A model generated the notes under the pieces. The model saw only the letters and a list, made by a program, of their open reading frames with translations. It was not told the origin of the DNA and made no database searches. DNA of 64,000 bases from positions 434,001 through 498,000 of the forward strand of contig CBDCLS010000006.1 in the NCBI GenBank assembly GCA_965218775.1, written 5' to 3'. This stretch comes from CAUZIZ01 sp965218775 (GTDB lineage Bacteria; Acidobacteriota; UBA6911; RPQK01; JAJDTT01). Each line of letters opens with the position of its first letter. Within the stretch, counting starts at the first letter, position 1. Shown piece by piece: positions 46,246 to 56,158 of the stretch. A program made the position numbers and the translations under genes.

Positions 46246-47277
46246 ATGAAGCAATTGCACCGCTGCTCCATGACGAGCCTGCTACCCATTCTCTTTCTGG
46301 CGGTGTGCTCGGATCCTGCTGCTCGACAACCTAACCCGCCAAGATCCCCAAAGACTGCTGTTGACTCCGGCCAACCCCCCGCAGTTATCGCCGCCACACC
46401 ACAAGAACCGTCGGATTGCTCCCAGGGTGAGATCCGAATCCACGGCGATTTCCTCCGCGCCGATGAATCGGAACTAATGCAGTGCATTGGCAATGGCCAT
46501 ACGTGGCGCGCGATGGAATTGATCGAGTCCGATGCGGATCTTTCTTACACAACCCGCAACGGCGAAACCGCAATGAGTTTCTCTGTCCGCGCCGGAGATG
46601 TCGTAGTCTTGCAAGAACTCGCGGCGCGCGGCGTCCCCATTCCCACGGTCGTGAACGGTGCACCGCCTCTTGCCATGGCGGTGCTGTGCAAGGATACGGC
46701 GATGTCGAGCGTGCTCCTTGAATTTGGCGCCGATCCAAACGCAGATAATTATGATGAGGGACCCATTTTCTCTTTCGCAACCGCGAGTGGTGACACAACA
46801 TTGGTTCGATTGTTCTTGGATCACGGTGCCGACGTGCACTTGAATCCCCAAGGCGAGTTCAGCGGCGGACCTCCACTCGTTCAGGCCCGCACACTCCCGG
46901 TAATTGAAATGTTGTTGGACGCCGGCGCAGACGTCAATTTGCCAGATTGGTATCACAGAGAAACACTTCTGTGGCGTGCCGCCTGTTCACCTGATCGATT
47001 CGGTTCAGAGAATCAGGCGCTCGATGTCATGCGCTTATTGATCTCGCGTGGTGCGGACGTCAACACTCGCAACGCGGGTGGCTTCACCGGAGCGCTGGAC
47101 GATGGGCGGACTCCGCTTGTGTGCGCGGTGTTATCGACGGATCTCGATATGACGCGGATCTTGGTTGAGGCTGGGGCGGACGTGAACGCTCGATTCAACG
47201 GCAAAACGACTCGTGAAATCGCTGCAGACGCTGGGGATCCAGCTGTCATCCGGTTGCTTGATTCGGGAGCGAGGTGA
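46246..47277 (+). CDS. Ankyrin-repeat lipoprotein
   Basis: 343 residues from ATG 46246, which starts directly at the signal: MKQLHRCSMTSLLPILFLAVC, with a lipobox-like LAVC. After a Pro-rich linker come about seven ankyrin repeats: WRAMELIESDADLSYTTRNG, VVLQELAARGVPIPTVVNGA, MSSVLLEFGADPNADNYDEG, LVRLFLDHGADVHLNPQGEF, VIEMLLDAGADVNLPDWYHR, VMRLLISRGADVNTRNAGGF and MTRILVEAGADVNARFNGKT. Ankyrin repeats mediate protein contacts; exported ones are common in host-associated and some soil bacteria. No ribosome-binding site is obvious. It stands alone. Confidence 0.8.
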   Translation: MKQLHRCSMTSLLPILFLAVCSDPAARQPNPPRSPKTAVDSGQPPAVIAATPQEPSDCSQGEIRIHGDFLRADESELMQCIGNGHTWRAMELIESDADLSYTTRNGETAMSFSVRAGDVVVLQELAARGVPIPTVVNGAPPLAMAVLCKDTAMSSVLLEFGADPNADNYDEGPIFSFATASGDTTLVRLFLDHGADVHLNPQGEFSGGPPLVQARTLPVIEMLLDAGADVNLPDWYHRETLLWRAACSPDRFGSENQALDVMRLLISRGADVNTRNAGGFTGALDDGRTPLVCAVLSTDLDMTRILVEAGADVNARFNGKTTREIAADAGDPAVIRLLDSGAR

Positions 47278-47640
47278 CAACAACCGCCCCCACGTGCGAG
47301 TACCCCTTGCTTCCAAGCCACGGCCTTGTCCGAGACGGACGCCGCGATCCTGTTCCCGGAGAGGAATGATTGTCCTTTTCAGCCGAAATATGGGGAAAAA
47401 TACTTGTTCCTTGGTAGGAGTGCTGATAGGTTTTGACCAATTCATCAAGGGAGACCCGAGGAACGTCCATCCGAGGCTGCTATGAGGAATGTAGGATGAA
47501 TAAGTCCTCGACAGCCAGAGTCAGCCTGACGTGTGGACTGCGCCAAGGTCGTAGGCATCAAACCTGCGGGATTTTGACGGACTCTAGACATTCCCGCTTC
47601 CGCTGGGCGCGTAGAAACCTGTTACGATAGGTGTGACTAG
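47278..47640. other. Non-coding stretch, nothing recognised
   Basis: No supported gene or repeat. It would hold the promoter of the PSD1-DUF1501 pair. Confidence 0.45.
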
Positions 47641-50589
47641 GTGATGAGAGGTCCTCGTCGAGCGAGCCCGCTTTGTTTCACGGTTCTTTGGGCCACATTG
47701 TCCCTGCCGTCGACCGCCGCGCCTCCGGTCACGACCCCCACCTTCGACTCCGACATTCGGCCTCTTCTCGAGACTAAGTGTCTGGCCTGTCACGGGAGCG
47801 ACAGCCCGCAGGCCGGGCTTGACCTTCGGACCAAGGCGTCTATCCTCCACGGAGGCAAATCCGGACCCGCGTTGGTCGTGGGAGCATCTGCGGGGAGTCT
47901 GCTGCTGGACAAGGTCGTCTCGAAAATCATGCCGCCCGGCGACGCGAAGCTCACCGGGGAGGAGATCGACACCCTCCGTCTGTGGATCGATAAGGGGGCA
48001 CCCGCAAATGCCGCTGAGCTGGCCACGGCCGGCAGTGCGGTCAGCGGACCTCTTACCGAGCACGACATTCTGCCGATCTTCCAACTCCGTTGCATCGCTT
48101 GTCACGGCAAGCGAAAGCAAGAGGCGGGTCTTGATCTGCGAACGGTCGCGAGCCGCATCAAAGGCGGCAACTCCGGCCCGGCGCTCGTGCCCGGGGACGC
48201 GGAGGGCAGCCTGCTGATTCAGCGGATCGAGTCGGGCGACATGCCGCCGGTCGAGCTGCAGCTCAAGTTCTCGGTGCGTTCGATGACCGACGGCGAACTG
48301 GCCAAGGTGCGTCGCTGGGTCGCAGACGGCGCGCCCCAAGGCCCGCCCCGCGAAAAGCTCGTGGTCGATCTCGATAGAGACCCTCTGGTTTCAGACGAAG
48401 ATCGCCGGTTCTGGTCGTTCCAGCCGCCGGAACGTCCGGCGGTCCCCAAGCCGAGGGTCGCGGAGCAGGTGCGGAATCCCATCGACGCCTTCCTGCTGCG
48501 GAAGCTCGAGGCCCAGGGGCTCAGGTACTCTCCCGAAGCGCAGCGCATCAGGCTGCTCCGCCGCGCCTACTTGGATCTAACCGGCATGCCGCCCACGCCG
48601 GACGAGGTGGCGAGCTACCTCAGCGACCCACGCCCCGACGCCTACGAGAAAATGATCGATCGCTTGCTCAAGTCACCGGCCTACGGGGAGCGCTGGTCCC
48701 GCCACTGGCTCGACCTGGCCGGCCATACCGACTCGGAAGGCTTCGGCAACCACGACAACCCGCGCGAGTTCGCCTGGCGTTATCGCGACTACGTGATCCG
48801 GTCGCTCAACAGCGACAAGCCCTACTCGCAGTTCCTGACGGAGCAAATCGCCGGCGATGAGTTGGACGACTACCGTAATCGAGAAGTCACCCAGGAGTTG
48901 GTCGACCGGCTCGCTGCTACCGGCTTCCTACGTACCGCGGCCGACCCGACCGATGCACCCGAGCGCGGCTTCATCGCCGAGCGCATGAACATCATCGCCG
49001 ACGAGATCCAGGTGCTGACCTCCTCGGTGATGGGCCTCACTATCGGCTGCGCTCGCTGCCACAACCATAAGTACGACCCGATTCCACAGCGCGATTACTA
49101 CCGCTTTAGCGCCATTCTCCAGACCTCCTACGACCCCTACGACTGGCTGCCCCCCAGGAAGCGGCAACTTAACATCGCGCCCGAAGGCGAGAAGCGCGAA
49201 GTCGCTGAACATAACGCACCGCTCGAGAAGAAGATCGAGCAACTCAAGGCAGCCCTCGCGCGTGAGGAAAAGCCCTACCGGGACCGGTTACTGGAAGAGC
49301 GTTTGCAGGAGCTGCCCGAAACCGTGCGAGACGACCTGGGGGCGGTGGCCGACGTCCCCGAGGAGGATCGAACTGAGGTCCAGGCCTACCTCGCCAGGAA
49401 ATTCGCCAAAACGTTAGAGATCACGAGCCCGCAACTGAAGAAGAAGTTTCCCGAGTTGGCGGGGCGCGTCGACCCGATACAGGAGGATCTACAGGTAACC
49501 CAACGCAAGCTTCGTCCGGAGCCGCACATTCGTGTCTTGGTGGATACCGGAGGCGTGGCTTCCGGTTCCTACCTGCTGCAACGCGGCGATCCCATCGTGC
49601 CAGTGCAGATGGTCGAGCCAGGTGTTCCGTCCGTCTTCAAGGCCGGGCTCAAGCCCTATGAGGTCAAGCCGCCTTACCCAGGCGCGGACTCCAGCGGGCG
49701 GCGCCTGGCCCTAGCGCGGTGGCTGACCCAACCGAATCATCCGCTGACGGCACGAGTGATGGTAAACCACATCTGGCTGCGGCATTTCGGCCGCGGCATC
49801 GTGCCCAGCCCATCGAACTTCGGCCGGTCGGGCACGGCCCCCTCGCACCCGGAGCTCCTCGATTGGCTGGCAACGGAGTTTGTGCGCAGCGGCTGGCGTA
49901 TCAAGCACTTGCAGAGGCTGATGACGACCTCGATTGCGTATCGTCAGACCTCCCAGGTCAACGAAGCACTACTGGCTGCGGATCCGGAGAACGTACTGCT
50001 CAGCCGCATGCCGCTGCGCCGCATGGATGCGGAGGTTCTTTACGACTCGGTGCTGAAAGTGACCGGCCGCCTGGATCCGAAAATGTTCGGCCCACCGTCG
50101 GACGTCGAGGTCAAGGACAACAAGGAAGTCGTCGCCAAGCCTACCGACGAGGGCTATCGCCGGAGCCTCTATGTCGCGCAGCACATGCAGAAGCCACTCA
50201 CCTTGCTTGACGCTTTTGATCTGCCGCGGATGACACCCAACTGCATCGAGAGGCGGCAATCGCAGGTCGCTACCCAGGCTCTGCAGATGATGAATGGCTC
50301 GGATGTCTGGGACCACTCGCGCTACATGGCGGGTCGTCTCATCGATGAGATCGGCCCCGATCCCCGGCACCAGGTCGAGGAGGTGTTTCTGAGAGCGCTT
50401 TCGCGGCGGCCCTCCGACAGCGAGATGAAAGTTAGCTTGGCCGCGCTGGAAGAGTTCACTGAGATCTGGCCGAAGAGGCTCAACAAGGATCGTGATCCGG
50501 CGCCAGTGCAATGGAAATCCCGCTGGCTGGCGCTGGCCAGCTTCTGTCATAGCGTGCTTAACTCCGCGGAGTTCAGCTTTGTTGACTAG
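47641..50589 (+). CDS. PSD1 / DUF1549-DUF1553 protein with c-type haem motifs
   Basis: 982 residues. A signal peptide at the start (LCFTVLWATLSLPSTAAPP), then two planctomycete-type cytochrome c modules: CLACHG (Cys47/Cys50/His51) and CIACHG (Cys151/Cys154/His155), each followed by GLDLRT and a G(N/K)SGPALV segment. DUF1549 follows (NPIDAFLLRKLEAQGL, DLTGMPPTPDEVASYL, YGERWSRHWLDLAGHTDSEG), with a third motif CARCHNHKYDPIPQRDYY (about residue 470), then DUF1553 (RLALARWLTQPNHPLTARVM, NHIWLRHFGRGIVPSPSNFG). Length is typical. Haem binding and electron transfer in the envelope are inferred. It ends 38 bp before the DUF1501 start, the usual partner. Confidence 0.9.
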   Translation: MMRGPRRASPLCFTVLWATLSLPSTAAPPVTTPTFDSDIRPLLETKCLACHGSDSPQAGLDLRTKASILHGGKSGPALVVGASAGSLLLDKVVSKIMPPGDAKLTGEEIDTLRLWIDKGAPANAAELATAGSAVSGPLTEHDILPIFQLRCIACHGKRKQEAGLDLRTVASRIKGGNSGPALVPGDAEGSLLIQRIESGDMPPVELQLKFSVRSMTDGELAKVRRWVADGAPQGPPREKLVVDLDRDPLVSDEDRRFWSFQPPERPAVPKPRVAEQVRNPIDAFLLRKLEAQGLRYSPEAQRIRLLRRAYLDLTGMPPTPDEVASYLSDPRPDAYEKMIDRLLKSPAYGERWSRHWLDLAGHTDSEGFGNHDNPREFAWRYRDYVIRSLNSDKPYSQFLTEQIAGDELDDYRNREVTQELVDRLAATGFLRTAADPTDAPERGFIAERMNIIADEIQVLTSSVMGLTIGCARCHNHKYDPIPQRDYYRFSAILQTSYDPYDWLPPRKRQLNIAPEGEKREVAEHNAPLEKKIEQLKAALAREEKPYRDRLLEERLQELPETVRDDLGAVADVPEEDRTEVQAYLARKFAKTLEITSPQLKKKFPELAGRVDPIQEDLQVTQRKLRPEPHIRVLVDTGGVASGSYLLQRGDPIVPVQMVEPGVPSVFKAGLKPYEVKPPYPGADSSGRRLALARWLTQPNHPLTARVMVNHIWLRHFGRGIVPSPSNFGRSGTAPSHPELLDWLATEFVRSGWRIKHLQRLMTTSIAYRQTSQVNEALLAADPENVLLSRMPLRRMDAEVLYDSVLKVTGRLDPKMFGPPSDVEVKDNKEVVAKPTDEGYRRSLYVAQHMQKPLTLLDAFDLPRMTPNCIERRQSQVATQALQMMNGSDVWDHSRYMAGRLIDEIGPDPRHQVEEVFLRALSRRPSDSEMKVSLAALEEFTEIWPKRLNKDRDPAPVQWKSRWLALASFCHSVLNSAEFSFVD

Positions 50590-50627
50590 TGCTTCGATTC
50601 CCAAATAGCATGGAGCTACAGGGACCT

Positions 50628-52106
50628 ATGACCCAAGCGACTTACGACAACCTGATCTCTATGACCAGGCGGCGGTTGACTCGCCGTGACTTCTTTTCCC
50701 GCATCGGAGACGGCATTCACGGTGCTGCGCTGGCTTCAATCCTCGGCGCGGACCTGTTTGGGACAAACCCGGTGATGGCTGCCAAAGCACGTGACGTGTT
50801 CGACCTGGAGCCGCGTCAGCCGCATTTCGATCCCAAGGCCAAGGCGGTCATTCACCTTTTCATGAACGGCGGGCCAAGCCAGGTCGATCTATTCGACCCC
50901 AAACCTGCCCTCGAGAAGTACGCCGGCGACATCCCGCTGCGCGACATGGCGGCCGACGTTACTTCGCCGCACGAGTCGGGCGGCCTGCTTCCCTCGCCAT
51001 TCAAGTTTCAGAAGTACGGCCAATGCGGAATGGACGTCTCGGAGCTGATGCCGCATTTCATCGAGCACGTCGATGACGTCGCGCTGATCCGGTCAATGTA
51101 CGGTGGGCATTTCAACCACGAACCTGCCCTGTTCTTTATGCACACCGGCCGGACCGTAGCCACCCGCCCGTCGATCGGTGCCTGGGTGGCCTACGGACTC
51201 GGAACCGAGAACCGGAACCTGCCGGCTTACGTGGTGCTCGACGACCCCAAGGGCCTGCCGATCAACGGTATCTCGAACTGGCAGTCAGCCTGGTTGCCGC
51301 CGATCTACCAGGGCACCCGCTTCCGCTCGGAGGGTCCGCCGGTGTTGAATCTCGATCCGCGACCCGACTGGCCAGAGGGCCTCGCCGATGCCGAGCGGCG
51401 GTTGCTTCGCCGGCTCGACTCGGCTCATCGCGAGAAGCGTCCCTTCCAGCCCAGCCTCGATGGACGGATCTCGAGTTATGAGCTGGCCGCGCGGATGCAG
51501 TTGGAAGCGGATGACGCGCTCGATGTCTCGAAAGAGCATGAGAAGACGCGAGAGGCGTACGGTCTCAACGACACGCTGACGGCATCCTACGGCAAGCGCT
51601 GCCTGATGGCTCGTCGTCTGGTCGAGCGCGGCGTGCGCTTCGTCCAGCTTTACATCGAATCCCAGATCTGGGACTCGCACTCGGATCTTGAGAAGGGCCT
51701 GCAGTACGCTTGCGGCAAGACCGACAAGCCCGTCGCCGCTCTCCTTGCCGACCTCAAGCAACGCGGCCTTCTCGATTCAACGCTCGTGATTTGGGGCGGG
51801 GAGTTTGGGCGCTTGCCGCTGTCGCAGAACAACGTGAACGCCGCGGCTTCCGGCCGCGACCACGGGCCCCCTGGGTTCAGCGTGTGGCTGGCCGGCGGTG
51901 GCGTCAAAGGTGGCACCATCTACGGCGCGACTGACGAGTTCGGCCACAATGCGCAAGAGAATCGCACTAGCGTTCACGACTTCCACGCCACGATTCTGCA
52001 CTTGCTGGGGATGGACTTCCGCGAGCTCGTCTTCGAGCGCCACGGGCTGAAGGAACGGCTGACCGACCAATTCCCGGCGCGGGTGGTTTCTGAAATCCTG
52101 GCCTGA
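50628..52106 (+). CDS. DUF1501 protein (Tat-exported)
   Basis: 492 residues from ATG 50628; the frame can be extended upstream to 50589 but this start has CAGGGA before it and places the signal correctly. N-terminus MTRRRLTRRDFFSRIGDGIH carries the twin-arginine motif RRDFF followed by a hydrophobic ASILGADLFG. The DUF1501 (alkaline-phosphatase-like fold) core: VIHLFMNGGPSQVDLFDPKP, MPHFIEHVDDVALIRSMYGG, HFNHEPALFFMHTG, GAWVAYGLGTEN, FVQLYIESQIWDSHSDLEKG, LVIWGGEFGRLPLSQNN, GRDHGPPGFSVWLAGGGVKG. Metal-binding Asp/His positions are kept. Co-occurrence with PSD1 proteins is common in Planctomycetota, Verrucomicrobiota and Acidobacteriota; the biochemical role is unresolved. Confidence 0.9.
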   Translation: MTQATYDNLISMTRRRLTRRDFFSRIGDGIHGAALASILGADLFGTNPVMAAKARDVFDLEPRQPHFDPKAKAVIHLFMNGGPSQVDLFDPKPALEKYAGDIPLRDMAADVTSPHESGGLLPSPFKFQKYGQCGMDVSELMPHFIEHVDDVALIRSMYGGHFNHEPALFFMHTGRTVATRPSIGAWVAYGLGTENRNLPAYVVLDDPKGLPINGISNWQSAWLPPIYQGTRFRSEGPPVLNLDPRPDWPEGLADAERRLLRRLDSAHREKRPFQPSLDGRISSYELAARMQLEADDALDVSKEHEKTREAYGLNDTLTASYGKRCLMARRLVERGVRFVQLYIESQIWDSHSDLEKGLQYACGKTDKPVAALLADLKQRGLLDSTLVIWGGEFGRLPLSQNNVNAAASGRDHGPPGFSVWLAGGGVKGGTIYGATDEFGHNAQENRTSVHDFHATILHLLGMDFRELVFERHGLKERLTDQFPARVVSEILA

Positions 52107-52682
52107 CGCGTTGTGGGGTGTTCGTCGAGGCGTGAGCTGGTCCCCCCGAAAACAGGGAACTCAGGAGAACCTTCATGAGAAAGCGATCAGATCTACCTCG
52201 CTGGATGAAGCAGCTTCGTTCGCGGCTGCTCAAAAGATAGGAAGAGACAGTGGTGAAGCTAGCGCAAGCCGTCCGCTGCCGGCAACCCACAGAGGCGGTG
52301 CGGCGCTTCGCCTATCTGGTTCTTCCAAAGATAGTGATAGTAGGGTTAATGAACCAAAGTCGAACTGGTATAATGCTTTAGATCAATAGATTACAGATAT
52401 GGATTTAACGAAACTTAACCAGATCACCGTACAGGAACCCAGGAAATATGGCCATGACCAGAAGCGGAAAGGACCTCATTAGACAGGTCACAAAGACCGG
52501 AGCGAGGACCCCGGATCGCTGGATCACTCATGGCGCCTGGATCAGCAGAATTCGATGGTGAAAGATGATCAAGAAGGTGGATGAGAATGCCATGCAATCT
52601 GTCGGCGTCGACCTCCTTATTCCATAGCGCCCGAGTTAATCTTTTGGCACAGGATCCCTCGTTCAACATCTGGAGACTTCTG
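52107..52682. other. Non-coding stretch, nothing recognised
   Basis: No gene or repeat supported. It precedes the sialidase gene. Confidence 0.45.
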
Positions 52683-53657
52683 ATGAGCCGACTCGCCGTG
52701 CTCTCGCTATTCGCTGCGTCAACGGTCGTCGCGAGCGACAACCAACTGAAACCGGTCCGGGTTGCTGTCCCGGTCAACGGGCACATTCACCCGGCGGTCT
52801 GTGTCAGCCGCTCGGGGACGATCGTTGTGACGTACGGGCGAGTGAATCACGTGGACCTCCGCATCACTCGATCGTCGGACGGAGGAATTACATGGTCCAA
52901 ACCTGTTCCGTTTGTCCATACTGTCAAGAAGACGTACTATCCGGGCTCGCTGACGACACTGAGCGACGGCCGCCTGTTGCATGGCTGGAACCGCTGGGAT
53001 ACGCCGGTCACTCAGAAAGAACCACGGTCTGTTTTGTACTCACTGTCGAATGACGACGGAGTATCGTGGAGTGACCCGCAGCCATTCCCGCATGATCCCA
53101 AAGTCAAAACCGTCATCAGACACCCCATTACCGAGCTGAAGTCAAAGCAATGGCTCGTGTCATTGTGGGACCGGACGTTTGTGTTTGATCCGGCCACTTC
53201 CAAAGCAACACCGTTCGGCGATGGCCGTGTGCATGGGTTGATCCCGATTGTGCAGACTCCGCGAGGCACGTTCGTCAGCGGTGCCGGCATCCGATCAACG
53301 GACAACGGCAAGACGTGGAAGACCATCAAAGGCTTTCCGGACATCAGATCGCAGGGCTGGCGACACGAAATGGTCTGTCTGAAAAACGGCTGGCTGCTGG
53401 CCTCGGAGATCCTCGGACCAGGCTTTGGCGGGGAGCGCATCCGCTATCGCCTCTCATACGACGACGGTCAGACATGGGATGGCGTGTTTGAGTACTACAA
53501 CCCTGGCCGGGCGATCAACGGCCGGGCCTGTCCCCGAACAGTGCAACTCGACGATAAAACAATCGGCGTGGTCTTTTACGACATTGACAAAGATCAGGAG
53601 GGAGGACCGGGTTTGTTCTTCCTGCGAATCCCGATTGCGAAGCTAGCCGCCCGTTAG
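52683..53657 (+). CDS. Secreted sialidase-family (BNR repeat) protein
   Basis: 324 residues from ATG 52683, the start that gives a signal peptide (MSRLAVLSLFAASTVVAS). BNR/Asp-box repeats: ITRSSDGGITWSKPVP, YSLSNDDGVSWSDPQP, IRSTDNGKTWKTIKGF and LSYDDGQTWDGVFEY. Other family elements: HIHPAVCVSRSGTIVVTYGR, GWRHEMVCLKNGWLLASEI and RTVQLDDKTIGVVFYDIDKD. This is the six-bladed exo-alpha-sialidase-like fold; the catalytic Arg triad cannot be confirmed by eye, so activity on sialic acid or another sugar is uncertain. It is related in type, not closely in sequence, to the truncated lipoprotein at 4496. Confidence 0.8.
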   Translation: MSRLAVLSLFAASTVVASDNQLKPVRVAVPVNGHIHPAVCVSRSGTIVVTYGRVNHVDLRITRSSDGGITWSKPVPFVHTVKKTYYPGSLTTLSDGRLLHGWNRWDTPVTQKEPRSVLYSLSNDDGVSWSDPQPFPHDPKVKTVIRHPITELKSKQWLVSLWDRTFVFDPATSKATPFGDGRVHGLIPIVQTPRGTFVSGAGIRSTDNGKTWKTIKGFPDIRSQGWRHEMVCLKNGWLLASEILGPGFGGERIRYRLSYDDGQTWDGVFEYYNPGRAINGRACPRTVQLDDKTIGVVFYDIDKDQEGGPGLFFLRIPIAKLAAR

Positions 53658-53948
53658 CCGTAGAGCAGCGACAGCGTAAGCTTCGGGCCGGATACCTTGT
53701 GATTCTGCTCTGAGGGTCGGCACCTGGGCGAGGAGGGTCTGGCAGTTCCCTTGGGAATCCAATACTGGGGATGGACGACCCTATCGGCTTCCTATCCGAA
53801 AACTCGGCCGAGACCAGTTCGGGGCCGACCCGGATCTCGCTCTTGGATCAAATCAGCTCCAGAGGTGTGTCGCTGTCGAGATCCTGAACCATGGAAGCCA
53901 TTTGAGTTACGGTATTCTAGCCGTTTGAGCAGTACCAAGGAGGACGCG

Positions 53949-54383
53949 ATGGCCGACAAGCAGTTCTTTTTCACCGACCGCGCCTGGGGACAAAGCAATC
54001 CCGAGGGCGCAGGGGGTTGGAGTGCCGCCGACGCCGCTGGCGAAATCCGATTCGCCCAGGCGGTGCGCATCGACGATGTGATCTTCGTAGCCGGGCAGGT
54101 CGCGTGGGATAAGAACGGCGACATCGTTGGCAAGGGGGACCTGCTGGCGCAGTCCAGACAGGTGTTCAAGAACATCGCGGAGATCCTAGAGCTGGCCGGA
54201 GCTTCCCTCAACGACATCGTGCGGTTGACACAGTACTTCATGGACATGAGTGACATCCACACCTACCGGCAGGCGCGACGAGAGGCGATGCCGGGAGTGA
54301 CGTGCATAACGTTAGGAGTCCAGGTCGCCCGCATGACCCATCCAGACCTCCTGCTTGAAATCGAGGCGATGGCGGTTGTGTAG
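53949..54383 (+). CDS. RidA (YjgF/YER057c/UK114) family protein
   Basis: 144 residues from ATG 53949, preceded by AAGGAGG at ideal spacing. Family elements: RFAQAVRIDDVIFVAGQVAW, QSRQVFKNIAEILELAGASL, DIVRLTQYFMDMSDIHTYRQ and VTCITLGVQVARMTHPDLLL, EIEAMAV. RidA proteins hydrolyse reactive enamine/imine intermediates from PLP-dependent enzymes. The usual Arg in the active site corresponds to the region before MTHPDLLLEIE, where Arg is kept (VARM). No partner gene is near. Likely functional. Confidence 0.85.
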   Translation: MADKQFFFTDRAWGQSNPEGAGGWSAADAAGEIRFAQAVRIDDVIFVAGQVAWDKNGDIVGKGDLLAQSRQVFKNIAEILELAGASLNDIVRLTQYFMDMSDIHTYRQARREAMPGVTCITLGVQVARMTHPDLLLEIEAMAVV

Positions 54384-54413
54384 CGAGGGCGCTCGTTCGG
54401 ACTGTGGGTCTAG

Positions 54414-54588
54414 CCCGCATTTCTCATCGCCTGTCGTAGCGAGGCGTCGCAAGTGCCGTCCTGGCAAGGCTTGCGACCGAGGCCTCCGCAGTCGTACTTG
54501 TACAGTACGTCGAGGAGGCCGACCGAGCGAAACACAGCCAGGGCGGATGATTGCGGCGACGTAGTAGACCGGCGATGAGAAATGCGGG
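54414..54588. mobile_element. MITE C, copy 2 (175 bp)
   Basis: Same ends as copy 1 (CCCGCATTTCTCATCGCC / GGCGATGAGAAATGCGGG), with CTAG duplications at 54410-54413 and 54589-54592. It separates ridA from propeller paralogue D, both of which end here. Confidence 0.9.
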
Positions 54589-54619
54589 CTAGAGTAGCGG
54601 CACCAAAGGATCCTACTGC

Positions 54620-56158
54620 CTACGGGTCGCCGACCGCCTTTGATATGAAACGCAGGGAATAGATGTCTGCGTCCCGGATCACGAATCGCAATCGAACCGG
54701 CCTCCCTGCAAGTTTCCCGACGTCCGTGCCCTTCTCCTGCCACCGCACCGCGTACTCGAGTGAGTCCCCAAATATCTCCGTGCAGTCAGCCAATGAGTAA
54801 CCTTCGATGGGTTTGCGCTCGGCGTCTTGAATCTCGACGCGGACGGATCCCCCAGCGGATGTCGCGAGGTTGAGGCTGAGTGTATCCCCACTGAAAGTGA
54901 GAGGCTTGGTGACAAGCTCGCCTCCCTCCAGCGGAGCGAATACGGAGGCGAAGCCATCAATGCGCAGAGTGTATCGCCGCAGCCGCGATGTGACGCCGGT
55001 AAAGTAGCTTTCTGTCGCATACAAAGAGAGTTCCCGTGGCGAATCGTCGTAGGTCGAGTCCGTCTCCACTACCTGCCAGGCGATGTAGTTGTCTCCGTAT
55101 GCCCAGTTGTGTCGGGTTCGCAGCCCGGGGCGAATGAAGGCCTCGTTCCAACGTTTGAAACTCAATCCGTCTCGACTCGTCATGAACAACGCGTCGGTGA
55201 CGACACTGCCGTAACGAGGGACCATCTTGGCACGTTCCTCGCGAAGACGGCGAGACGGCAGAAGATTTGTCGCATCTATCCAACCGCGATCGACGTAGCG
55301 AGACGGGAAACCGATGAGAATGTGCTGGGCGCGGTAGTACGGTTTGATCTGATTCGTGTAGAGCGCCTCCTCGGGTGACCCCGGATACTGGAGCCACTCG
55401 CGCTCGCTCCAATGGATGTAGTCATCTGACGTGGACAGCATTATGTCGCGGCGGCCTTCATCGAAATCACGGATGTAGGCACGGTACTTGCCGATGTTCG
55501 GATCCCAGAATGCTGTGTTCTGGGTATCGAATGGATGACCCGTCATGACGGGTTTCTGGTCGTTGTAGAAGGACCAGTGAATCCCGTCGGGCGACTTGAG
55601 CACGTAGAGGCCAGGTGGATTGCGACCAAACCCCAGGCCTTTGTATTTCTCGCCGTCCCGAGCCTCGGGATTCGTGTCCTTGAAGACCGAAAATTCATGA
55701 CATTCGCTGCCGTTCATCTCCCCGAGCACGATGTTGTTGGCCTTCGACCCTTCGTACTCCACGAGTCCCAACTCCGGTTTCTCCCAGCTGATACCGTCCT
55801 TGCTTTCGGCATAGCAGATGACGAGCGGATGGCCCTTGTTGTCACCAATGGCGGTTTGCCAGCCATGGTAATACATGCGATACCGTCCGCCGTCTTTGTA
55901 ATCCGGATCGTGGAACACGGTATGGTAGTTGCCCATATTCCCTTCCCAGGGCTCATCATGCACAAGAGCCAGCCCCCGGCGGACAGGATGATGAAGGCGC
56001 TGCGTTGCAGCACCGGACAGCGAGTCGATCAGGTGATCATCCACCATCAACTCTCGCCGAGAGTCCATGTCGATCGTCCCGGCTGCGGATGCTTCCGAGA
56101 ACGCCGGAGTACCGACGATCATCAATACCACGATGAGTCCTGCGGGATTTGACATCAT
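54620..56158 (-). CDS. Secreted beta-propeller GH-like protein, paralogue D
   Basis: 512 residues. Signal peptide (AGLIVVLMIVGTPAFSEASA), then DMDSRRELMVDDHLIDSLSG, EPWEGNMGNYHTVFHD, CYAESKDGISWEKPELGLVE, YEGSKANNIVLGE, LKSPDGIHWSFYND, AFWDPNIGKYRAYIRDFDEG, STSDDYIHWSE, LYTNQIKPYYRAQHILIGFP, TSRDGLSFKRWNEAFIRPGL and SYFTGVTSRLRRYTLRIDGF; the C-terminal beta-sandwich is SAGGSVRVEIQDAERKPIEG with the ending RPVRLRFVIRDADIYSLRF. All family boxes are intact with no internal stop. AGGTG precedes ATG 56158/56155. It probably works outside the cell on glycans, but no catalytic acid pair can be assigned with confidence. Confidence 0.8.
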   Translation of the reverse strand: MMSNPAGLIVVLMIVGTPAFSEASAAGTIDMDSRRELMVDDHLIDSLSGAATQRLHHPVRRGLALVHDEPWEGNMGNYHTVFHDPDYKDGGRYRMYYHGWQTAIGDNKGHPLVICYAESKDGISWEKPELGLVEYEGSKANNIVLGEMNGSECHEFSVFKDTNPEARDGEKYKGLGFGRNPPGLYVLKSPDGIHWSFYNDQKPVMTGHPFDTQNTAFWDPNIGKYRAYIRDFDEGRRDIMLSTSDDYIHWSEREWLQYPGSPEEALYTNQIKPYYRAQHILIGFPSRYVDRGWIDATNLLPSRRLREERAKMVPRYGSVVTDALFMTSRDGLSFKRWNEAFIRPGLRTRHNWAYGDNYIAWQVVETDSTYDDSPRELSLYATESYFTGVTSRLRRYTLRIDGFASVFAPLEGGELVTKPLTFSGDTLSLNLATSAGGSVRVEIQDAERKPIEGYSLADCTEIFGDSLEYAVRWQEKGTDVGKLAGRPVRLRFVIRDADIYSLRFISKAVGDP